Source of the DNA: Chloroflexota bacterium
GTDB taxonomy: Bacteria > Chloroflexota > Limnocylindria > Limnocylindrales > CSP1-4
NCBI GenBank assembly: GCA_021789355.1
Contig: JAJYJR010000144.1
Coordinates: forward strand, 1-10,708
Direction of reading: 5' to 3'
Length of the DNA: 10,708 bases
A program made the position numbers and the translations under genes. The notes below the pieces were generated by a model, which did no database searches, was not told the origin of the DNA, and was given only the letters and a program-made list of their open reading frames with translations. Below, one piece after another: positions 1 through 5,493 of this stretch. The first letter of the stretch is position 1. Every line of letters begins with the position of its first letter.

Positions 1-2
1 GC

Positions 3-176
3 GTGGCCGTCACCTCCAACCTCCATCCGTCGGGCTTCGACACCATCATGCCGAAGACCCTCGCCACCGCGACCGTCGATCGGCTCCTCCACCACGCCCA
101 CGTGGTCCTGACCGAGGGCGCCTCCTATCGCCTCGCCGAGGCCACCACCGGGAAGGGGGTGGTGCCGCTGGCCTGA
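3..176 (+). CDS. istB: IstB-like ATPase, C-terminal 57 residues (partial, 5' end outside window)
   Basis: The open frame enters from the left edge and stops at TGA 174-176. The residues read VAVTSNLHPSGF, then a helix with TVDRLLHHAHVVLTEGASYR and a short tail ending GVVPLA. This matches the end of IstB, the DnaA/AAA+-type ATPase that helps the IstA transposase choose targets and form the transpososome in IS21 elements. The hallmark is the DRLLHHAHV...G.SYR block that follows sensor 1 (here TSN). The Walker motifs are outside the window. The non-coding IS end follows about 35 bases later. This copy belongs to a different IstB subgroup from the one at the right edge, whose equivalent block reads ILDRLVHSAHRLELRGDSMR. 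Confidence 0.88.
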   Translation: MAVTSNLHPSGFDTIMPKTLATATVDRLLHHAHVVLTEGASYRLAEATTGKGVVPLA

Positions 177-210
177 CCACGCTGAACGACGATCAGCTGG
201 CCGTCGGGGT

Positions 211-274
211 GGAGATCACGTGTCCGCCGAGATGGAGGTCAGCTGTCCGCCTGCGAGGAAGTCCCACTGTCCCT
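211..274 (+). repeat. Three 18-bp terminal repeats of the left IS21-like element, 23-bp period
   Basis: Copies start at 211, 234 and 257 with the consensus GGAnnTCnnnTGTCC(G/C)C. The outermost copy is the most divergent. The last bases before the inferred tip form TTGACA (274-279), a perfect sigma-70 -35 hexamer that points out of the element. I see no matching -10 box in the adjoining DNA. Outward -35 hexamers at the right end are known for IS21 itself. Confidence 0.75.
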
Positions 275-561
275 TGACACGCCACTGATCGGAGTCCGCG
301 CTGAGCTTCGTCCGGCTGGTTTGCTCGGACGCGTGTGAGCGCCGTCGCGCGCGAGCCACTCTGCACCGGCTGGCGAACAGTTGCGATGTCCCGTCTCTCG
401 GACGCGCCACAGAACGTCCTTGGCCCGCGTCAAGGGCCGCGGACCACCATCCGGCGCGCAGCCCCCGGTGCCAGGAGCGGCCCGGTGATCGCGGACGTTC
501 TTACCCAAGAGCGGACGGCCAGTGCCATGGGGACGGAGGTCGCCCCCGAGCGGGCCGGATG

Positions 562-579
562 CCCTGTCGCGGGACAGGG
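562..579. other. Perfect 7-bp hairpin with a 4-base loop
   Basis: CCCTGTC at 562-568 pairs with GACAGGG at 573-579 around a GCGG loop. No T-run follows, so an intrinsic terminator is doubtful. It stands in the gene-poor region after the left IS end, and its role is unknown. Confidence 0.3.
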
Positions 580-1413
580 AATCTGACCGCTAAGCGGCCG
601 CGGACTGGCGTGGCCATTTCAGCGAAATGCGCACGATGACCGTCGAGGAGGCGGCCTGACGATGACGCCCGGTGCGTGCGCTCGCCCAGATCAGCTGATG
701 TTCGCGGCTCGCTCCTGGGTGCCCCCTGTCGCCGCCATCTCTGGCGGTCGTCCCGGAAAGAACGAGCAGCCGCGCACACCATCGGGGTTCACCCCACCGG
801 CCATCATGTCACCGGGTCAGCTCGACCCGCGGACCCAGATAAGGCAGGGCGACCCCGCGCACCGGTTCGGATCGTCAGGCGCCGGGGAGGCGCGCCGATG
901 AGATGAGCCGGACGCCACTCGGTCGGCCCCAAGCCTGCGCCGCTCCTCGTCGGGGTCGTCGCCCACGTCCTGGACGACCGAGTCGCCTACCCACGCCGGA
1001 CTCGTGCTTGACCGCGGGTCCCATCACAGATAGGGGGGTCACGAGTCAAACCAGGCGGCCGTGCTCCTGGAGGCCGTCGCGCCGAGAGTTCGGAAACGTG
1101 GTCTCTCGTACTGAGCATCCGCTTACATCGCCCACCATCGCGGGCAGGACAGCAGGACTTGTTTGAGGGCGCACCAACGCCACGCGCGGGCACCCTAAGG
1201 TGGCGTCATTCGCTCTCCTTGCATCTGACGGCTGTCCCCACCGTTACGCCAATAGTAAGGGGCTCGATCGGGCGGGGCCAGCCCTGGCGTTCGGCTCTTG
1301 CCCACCCGAGGACCAAGTGGTTGAGTGATTGTGCTGGCGTCCACGGGAGCCAACCGGGCGGTTGAGGATCAGGTTCCGGTTACGCCACGGCGCCGAAAGA
1401 ACAAACCCGCGCA

Positions 1414-1429
1414 AGATTGTCGACAATCT
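1414..1429. promoter_or_regulatory. Perfect 16-bp palindrome, operator-like
   Basis: AGATTGTCGACAATCT is a perfect inverted repeat about 290 bases before the start of the secreted-protein gene at 1720. Its core TTGTCGACAA has the TTGT-N2-ACAA pattern typical of GntR-family repressor operators. It is AT-richer than its surroundings. No regulator gene is in the window, so the protein that would bind is unknown, and the distance to 1720 makes direct control of that gene uncertain. Confidence 0.35.
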
Positions 1430-1719
1430 GCATATCGCATGGACCGGCGCCCGCCCGGACCTGCCACCGTCCACCGCGAGGATCTCGATCGGCTCGCGTC
1501 AGCGCACCGCCACGCAAATCTCAACAGGAAAGCTCTTCATCAAGGGATGGAGGTGAGGGCGCGACTGTGCCGTCGCGCACGATAGATGCTGATGGGTCTC
1601 TTCAGAATCGCGACGCGGGACGTTCAAGTCAGCGGCCTTGTCCGCCGAGCGTATCTCCGGCAATCGCGATACGCCGAGAATTACATGCTAGTTTCACGCC
1701 TCTAGCGAGGACAGATCGA

Positions 1720-2487
1720 GTGAAGCGCCTCGTACGTTCTCTTGCTTCGTTCGTGGCCGCTTACCTGCTTGTCAGCCTATCACCCTTGACCGGATCGGTC
1801 GCGCAGGCAGCTGGCGGTACGTACTGGCAGGTCGGGTCAATCGGAAGTTACAGCGGTGACGAATACGCCTCTGGCGTGGCGAGCTTCCTAAGCTCCTACC
1901 CTCTTCCACAGTATGAGCCCACGGGAGCCGTCGTCTTCGTCTGGTCAGGGGCCACTCTGGGCGACGGTTCCTTCTTTCAGGCTGGGACGACGACCAACTA
2001 CGGCAACTGCGCGACCAACAAGATGGAGGAATTCGCTCAGGCGTGGCTCCCGAACGGGCAGCGCCAATTCGCCATCACGCTCGATTGCGGTCTCACAATC
2101 TCCGGGTATGCGGAGTTCTCTGTGTATGAGACCAAGTCGGTCGGCACCAACAAGTGGGAGTGGGATGCGAGTGGTCCGTCCGGGCAATTCCCGGGCAGCG
2201 CCTTTGACGTGGGTTCGGGGACAACCGGGACACACCACGCGATGTCGATCGCGGAGTTGAGCGGGTCGTCGATCGGCTCCAACTCACAGCTCGGACCGGT
2301 GCAGGCCGATCCGGCGCTCATGTCAAGGTTCACTGGAGGCTGGTTCGATGCGAACTCCGCGGTAGCGTACTACGCGTATCAAGCCTCGTGTCCCCCGACG
2401 AACGTGGTAGCAAGCGGTGTCGACTGGACGTCAATGGGTACGGGCCTGAACAAGACCTGCACCGCCAATGGAGGGACGCTGTGGTGA
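1720..2487 (+). CDS. Secreted protein of unknown function (Sec signal peptide)
   Basis: The 255-residue product starts with a typical Sec signal peptide: basic KRLVR, a hydrophobic stretch to about residue 24, then a type I cleavage site VAQA|A after residue 30. I chose GTG 1720, although the frame is open from 1417, because the signal peptide begins there and a GCGAGG ribosome-binding site lies 9 bases upstream; the preceding in-frame residues look non-coding. The mature part has four cysteines (97, 123, 224, 247), which could form two disulfides, and is rich in Gly, Ser, Thr and aromatics. The FVWSGATLGDGSFFQAGT segment (73-90) is reminiscent of a beta-sandwich core strand as in concanavalin-like secreted proteins, but I could not identify catalytic residues. 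Codon use is less GC-biased than in the helicase. It overlaps the next gene by four bases, so the two are probably co-translated. Confidence 0.75.
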   Translation: MKRLVRSLASFVAAYLLVSLSPLTGSVAQAAGGTYWQVGSIGSYSGDEYASGVASFLSSYPLPQYEPTGAVVFVWSGATLGDGSFFQAGTTTNYGNCATNKMEEFAQAWLPNGQRQFAITLDCGLTISGYAEFSVYETKSVGTNKWEWDASGPSGQFPGSAFDVGSGTTGTHHAMSIAELSGSSIGSNSQLGPVQADPALMSRFTGGWFDANSAVAYYAYQASCPPTNVVASGVDWTSMGTGLNKTCTANGGTLW

Positions 2488-3092
2488 CGGCCTGCCGGCT
2501 ACGTTGGGGTGTTGCACTTGTGCTAGTGGCCGCAGTGGTTGCCGCCTGCAGTAGCAGCGCTGGATCGCCTGGACATTCGCCGTCGGACGGGCGGGGCATC
2601 GCCACGGCCGCCGGTCTTGCCATGCCACCGTCATTTCCGTGCAGGTATCCCACTGCCGCCGAGCTGGCAGAGCTCGGCACCGCCAGCTCCGCCGTGGTGG
2701 AGGCGACGGTCTCCGCAGCGACCGTCACGCCACCTGGCGGTGATAACGGCAACACATATACTTGGACCTACCCGCTGCAGGACCTAGTGGTGCTCCTAGG
2801 CCGCCCTGGAGTAGCAGCTCCAACGTCCATCAGCGAGGTTGGAAGCGCGTCAATGGGGCTGCTGGCTCCAGGCAAATACATACTCTTCTTGACCAACGCC
2901 GGCCCCGATTACTACGTGGCAGGAGGAATGGAAGGCGCCTTCCCCGTCACTACGGCCGGCACCGTGGAGCGCTTCTGCGTCAACTATCAGGATCCCGCAA
3001 GTCCAGTCCCTGCGCAGGGTACCCCGCCGTCTGAGGCAGCGTTTAGAGGACTGCTGCCCACTGTGCTGGCGCTACCACCAACACGCCCGTAG
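2484..3092 (+). CDS. Lipoprotein of unknown function
   Basis: The 202-residue product has a lipoprotein signal: a short basic start, a hydrophobic core VALVLVAAV and lipobox VAAC with the lipidated Cys at residue 22, followed by a Ser/Gly/Pro linker. It should be anchored to the outer face of the cytoplasmic membrane. I chose GTG 2484, which overlaps the upstream TGA as GTGA and has GGAGGG 8 bases before it; GTG 2481 is also possible. The second half contains LAPGKYILFLTNAG and then VAGGMEGAFPV...GTVERFC, a pattern I have seen in small uncharacterised extracytoplasmic proteins (a '(G)xYLLFL...GGxxGxF' arrangement). The function is unknown. Tight coupling to the secreted protein at 1720 suggests they act together outside the cell. 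Confidence 0.75.
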   Translation: MTACRLRWGVALVLVAAVVAACSSSAGSPGHSPSDGRGIATAAGLAMPPSFPCRYPTAAELAELGTASSAVVEATVSAATVTPPGGDNGNTYTWTYPLQDLVVLLGRPGVAAPTSISEVGSASMGLLAPGKYILFLTNAGPDYYVAGGMEGAFPVTTAGTVERFCVNYQDPASPVPAQGTPPSEAAFRGLLPTVLALPPTRP

Positions 3093-3121
3093 TCACCAGC
3101 CAGAAAGGACGGATGGATTCG

Positions 3122-3151
3122 CCTAGTCCACGCGGACCTAGTCCACGCGGA
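3122..3151. repeat. Perfect 15-bp tandem duplication
   Basis: CCTAGTCCACGCGGA occurs at 3122-3136 and again at 3137-3151 with no gap. It lies about 30 bases after the stop of the lipoprotein gene at 3092. Together with the 10-bp duplication at 3602-3621 it marks this segment as prone to slippage or decay. It is too short to be an array. Confidence 0.85.
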
Positions 3152-3164
3152 CGTTGTTGAGAAT

Positions 3165-3220
3165 CGAGAGCCTCTCCGGATCCGGTGTGGGTAAGAGTCA
3201 CGTCGACGGGGAGGCTCTCG
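3165..3220. repeat. 10-bp perfect inverted repeat with a 36-base spacer
   Basis: CGAGAGCCTC (3165-3174) is the exact inverse of GAGGCTCTCG (3211-3220). The arms extend further with one mismatch (CTCC against GGGG). It could be a terminator-like stem, a protein-binding site or the remnant of a small mobile element's ends. No T-run is present. Confidence 0.35.
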
Positions 3221-3348
3221 TCGCACAATCGCGGCTCGGAACCGGGCGCGTCGGGGCTCTCGGCGAGGGCTACCTGCCCTCGCAGCCCCGCGACTCGGGG
3301 GCTGTGCGCACAAGCCTCCGTGTCGGCCAGGACGGCAGCCTTGGATCC

Positions 3349-4062
3349 GTGCGGTTCGGCGGCGCGCTGCGGGTCTCGCGCTGGTCGTCACCCTGGCGCT
3401 CACTGCCGGTTGTGGGCCTGCGGCGCGCGCCACCCCGCCGGCGGATCCGGCGCCCTCCGCGACCCCCACGTCGGTGATCGCCACGGCCGGTCCGCCGCTG
3501 ACGGCCACGCCACTGCCGACCCTGCGCCCGACCCCTGCGGGCTGGCGGCTGATGCCCGCCGACGACGGCTCGCTGGCGTTCGCGATCCCGCCCTACTGGA
3601 TGGGTCTAAGCGGGTCTAAGCGTCGATCTGGTGCATGGCCCGGACGTGACGGTCGAGGGCTGGGTCCTGTACACGTTCGACGCGCGGAACGCGGATCCCG
3701 AGCGGATGACGGCGGCGGTGGCGGGCCGGCCGCCCGACGGCGCCGGAGTGCCGCCCGCGGACCTGCAAGCGTGGTCGACAGCGAAGCTGGCGCGCGAACT
3801 GGCCGGCGAGCAGGACGCCCATATCACCAGCACCGAGCGGGTGCGCCTGCCGCTGGGTCCGGCCATCCGGTACAGTGTCTCGTTGCGCAACGCGCGGGGC
3901 ACGTTCCATCTCGTGCTCTTCCACATCTGGACGCCGTACGGCGTCGTGCACTTTTCGGCCGGCGCGTACGACGGCAACTGGGCGCGGGACGAGCGCGACT
4001 TCTCGATCATGCCATGGACCCTGCGCCTCATGGCGGGACCCGCCCGAACCGGATCGAGCTGA
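3349..4062 (+). pseudogene. Frameshifted lipoprotein gene (10-bp duplication, no in-frame start)
   Basis: The 5' part encodes a clear lipoprotein signal, basic RRR then GLALVVTLALTAGC with the Cys codon at 3411-3413, followed by a long Pro/Thr/Ala linker. In that frame I find no ATG, GTG or TTG between the stop at 3192 and the Cys. The nearest start, GTG 3349, is one frame off, so the beginning is probably also damaged. At 3602-3621 the decamer gggtctaagc is present twice. Removing one copy joins PPYWMGLS directly to VDLVHGPDVTVEGWVLY, and the frame then runs to the stop at 4060-4062 (ending LMAGPARTGSS). As it stands, the downstream half is readable only as a separate ORF from ATG 3631. The intact product would be a membrane-anchored lipoprotein of roughly 230 residues with unknown function. 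Confidence 0.7.
3602..3621. repeat. 10-bp tandem duplication causing a frameshift
   Basis: GGGTCTAAGC occurs at 3602-3611 and 3612-3621. The ten extra bases shift the frame by +1 inside the lipoprotein pseudogene. Deleting either copy restores one continuous reading frame. Confidence 0.88.
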
Positions 4063-4202
4063 TCCGCGCGCCGCAGCCACTCGCGCGCGGCCGCCGTACG
4101 CAGGCCGTCGGCTCGACACAGATTCCGCCCGGAAGGCCTTGACCAGGCTGAGCGCCTGCATACAGTGCGTGCGCCGACATCGAGACGACGATGGCCGCGC
4201 AG

Positions 4203-4231
4203 GCAGTCCCCGCACGCGCGGGGGTGAACCG
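4203..4231 (+). CRISPR. Solitary type I-E-like CRISPR repeat (29 nt), not an array
   Basis: The 29-nt stretch has the length and layout of type I-E repeats. There is a short 5' end GCAGT, a stem CCCCGC (4208-4213) and GCGGGG (4218-4223) around the loop ACGC, and the 3' end GTGAACCG, which corresponds to ATAAACCG of the E. coli repeat. The equivalent repeats of high-GC bacteria usually end GTGAGCCG or GTGAACCG. No second copy is present one repeat-spacer unit (about 61 bp) away on either side, and there are no cas genes in the window. It could be the last relic of an array, a solo guide-like element or a chance hairpin. See the finding on the adjoining 18-bp match. Confidence 0.4.
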
Positions 4232-4290
4232 GCCTTCTGGCGACAAGACGTCGTCGCAGCGCGACCCGGCGCCCGGTCGCAGCGCGCAGG

Positions 4291-4312
4291 CGGCACCGCG
4301 TCCGCGGTGCCG
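4291..4312. terminator. Perfect 10-bp inverted repeat, possible terminator stem
   Basis: CGGCACCGCG (4291-4300) and CGCGGTGCCG (4303-4312) are exact inverses with two bases between them, so the transcript would form a very stable stem with a small loop. The bases after it (gatcgttgtctt) hold several T residues but no clean T-run. It could end transcription coming from the left, or act as an operator just ahead of the helicase promoter. Confidence 0.4.
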
Positions 4313-4317
4313 GATCG

Positions 4318-4349
4318 TTGTCTTCGGCGGTCGCGCGACCGTGTACCCT
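4318..4349 (+). promoter_or_regulatory. Possible helicase promoter with an embedded palindrome
   Basis: A TGTACCCT box (extended -10, TACCCT at 4344-4349) lies about 60 bases before the helicase ATG. The upstream TTGTCT (4318-4323) is 20 bp away, longer than ideal; TCTTCG at 4321-4326 gives 17 bp but matches less well. Between the boxes sits the perfect 12-bp palindrome GGTCGCGCGACC (4329-4340), well placed for a repressor. This is a consensus reading only. Confidence 0.3.
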
Positions 4350-4407
4350 CGGCGGGTAGCGGGCGTCCGGAGCGGCGCCCGATCCGACGAGTGGCCGGCA
4401 GACCCGG

Positions 4408-5493
4408 ATGCTGATCAAGCGCGCCGACGACCCCCAACCCCACATCGACACCCTCACCGCGCTCCTGGCCCGTCCGGACCTCGACGCGCGGGCCCGGGAT
4501 GCCATCGAGCAGGAGCTCCGCGCGATCCGCGCCGGGGCGCGTGGCGAACACGACGCCGCCTACGAGATCGAGTTCCGCTACGCCGACAGCCCGAACATCG
4601 CCACGATCCACGACCTGCGCATCGAGTGCGCCGGTCGGGTGGCCCAGATCGACCATCTCATCATCAACCGCATCCTGCAGGTCTGGGTCTGCGAGAGCAA
4701 GCACTTCGCCGAGGGGGTCTCGATCAACGCGCACGGCGAATGGGAGCGCTTCGTCGGCGGCCGCAGGCAGGGGATGCCCTCGCCCCTCGAGCAGAATCAG
4801 CGCCACATCGCGGTGCTCGAGGAGGTCATCCGCCGCGGCCTGGTCCCCCTCCCTCGACGGACCGGTTACACGATCAGACCCGAGTTCCGGAGCCTGATCC
4901 TCGTCTCGAACGGCGCGCGCATCGTGCGACCGCGCCGGCCGATCGAAGCGCTGGATGACGTCATCAAGGTCGAGCGGCTGCAGGCGACGATCGACGAGCA
5001 GCTCGAGCGGGAGGGCATGGTCAGGTTGCTGGGCAAGGCCGCCCTGAAGGTCGTCAGCCCCGACGCGCTGGCGGACCTCGCCCGCGGGCTCGCGGCCCTT
5101 CACCAGCCGCGGGGCTCCGACTACTGGGCGGCCAGGTTCGGGCTGCCGAGCGAGCCCCCGCCGACCGCCCCAGCACCCCCGGTCCCCGTCGTCGTCCCGG
5201 CCCACGCGGAGGCTTCTCCGGTCCCGGAGCTCACTCCGGTCGATAGACCGACCACGGTCGGCGACGCTGCGTCCGGTTCGACTCCGCAGGCCGGTCCGGT
5301 CGCTGCCGGCGGCCCATCCGCGGCGCGGCTACTCGTAGACCTCAACGCGGATCAGCGGGCGGCCGTCGTGGCCACGAGCGGTCCGCTGGCGATCGTCGCG
5401 GGCGCCGGATCGGGCAAGACCGGGTCGTCAGCCGCCGAGCCGCCTATGCGATCGAGACCGGCGCCATCGCACCCGATCAGATCCTGCTGGTGA
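4408..5493 (+). CDS. NERD-domain helicase, N-terminal part (frameshifted after the Walker A lysine)
   Basis: This is the 5' half of a NERD-UvrD helicase gene. Residues about 42-140 form a NERD (nuclease-related) domain: GARGE (43-47), QIDHLII (80-86), CESK (95-98) and PLEQNQRHI (126-134). Its candidate catalytic residues E47, D82, E96 and K98 are all present. A basic and helical segment follows, then a Pro/Ala-rich linker (about 247-305), then the start of a superfamily 1 helicase: Q-motif-like LNADQRAAV (312-320) and Walker A AGAGSGKT (331-338). After AAGACC (5416-5421) the frame is lost. Adding one base there restores TRVVSRRAAYAIETG...ILLVTFTDKAA, continuous with the next ORF. The last 23 residues of this ORF are therefore frameshift products. 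I chose ATG 4408 because the frame has a stop shortly upstream and no other start codon between. Confidence 0.85.
   Translation: MLIKRADDPQPHIDTLTALLARPDLDARARDAIEQELRAIRAGARGEHDAAYEIEFRYADSPNIATIHDLRIECAGRVAQIDHLIINRILQVWVCESKHFAEGVSINAHGEWERFVGGRRQGMPSPLEQNQRHIAVLEEVIRRGLVPLPRRTGYTIRPEFRSLILVSNGARIVRPRRPIEALDDVIKVERLQATIDEQLEREGMVRLLGKAALKVVSPDALADLARGLAALHQPRGSDYWAARFGLPSEPPPTAPAPPVPVVVPAHAEASPVPELTPVDRPTTVGDAASGSTPQAGPVAAGGPSAARLLVDLNADQRAAVVATSGPLAIVAGAGSGKTGSSAAEPPMRSRPAPSHPIRSCW

Larger units (their letters stand above)
1..279 (+). mobile_element. Right end of an IS21-family insertion sequence (partial)
   Basis: The segment contains the 3' end of istB followed by about 100 bp of non-coding terminus. 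The terminus holds three copies of an 18-bp motif at 211-228 (GGAGATCACGTGTCCGCC), 234-251 (GGAGGTCAGCTGTCCGCC) and 257-274 (GGAAGTCCCACTGTCCCT), so the period is exactly 23 bp. Multiple terminal repeats of this kind are the known transposase-binding arrangement of IS21-family ends. I place the tip at about 279 because the sequence there reads TTGACA, which on the other strand starts 5'-TGTCAAGGGACAG. IS21-type ends usually begin with TG. The rest of the element (istA and most of istB) lies to the left, outside the window. The tip position is inferred, not proven by a target duplication. Confidence 0.75.
280..1719. other. About 1.4 kb without a convincing gene
   Basis: I read all frames on both strands here. 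No frame gives a protein with recognisable motifs, a sensible ribosome-binding site and composition like the neighbours. The many open frames of 60-95 codons are expected at this GC content, and their translations are rich in Arg, Pro and Ser in every frame. No tRNA T-arm or rRNA signature was seen. The only structured elements I could support are a hairpin at 562-579 and a perfect palindrome at 1414-1429. The stretch may be old transposon debris or decayed coding DNA beside the IS21 end. Confidence 0.5.
4063..4407. other. 345-bp intergenic region with CRISPR-like repeat, inverted repeat and possible promoter
   Basis: No supported gene lies between the lipoprotein pseudogene and the helicase gene. 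Long frames that cross this interval on the minus strand are shadows of the helicase gene; their residues here (FTPARAGT, SPPRVRGLP) are the usual spurious translations of GC-rich type I-E CRISPR repeats. The three elements seen are listed separately. Confidence 0.6.

Noticed and set aside
855..885. A T-arm-like GGTTCGGATC that might indicate a tRNA.
   Set aside because: No acceptor stem, anticodon arm or CCA partner could be built around it.
1417..1719. An upstream extension of the secreted-protein gene by 101 codons.
   Set aside because: The signal peptide and the ribosome-binding site both place the start at GTG 1720; the extension is Arg/Pro/Ser-rich and its ATG lies inside the 16-bp palindrome.
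3185..3619. A 144-codon open frame overlapping the start of the lipoprotein pseudogene.
   Set aside because: The lipobox and linker are in a different frame, and this frame gives only a low-complexity Arg/Ser/Pro-rich sequence.
4142..4320. A CRISPR array around the lone repeat.
   Set aside because: Positions one unit to either side show no second repeat, so only a single repeat-like site is reported.
3616..5205. A 529-codon open frame on the minus strand.
   Set aside because: It lies antisense to the NERD domain, whose motifs are clear on the plus strand, and its translation is Arg/Gly/Ala-rich without motifs. It also crosses the CRISPR-like repeat, giving the typical spurious SPPRVRGLP.
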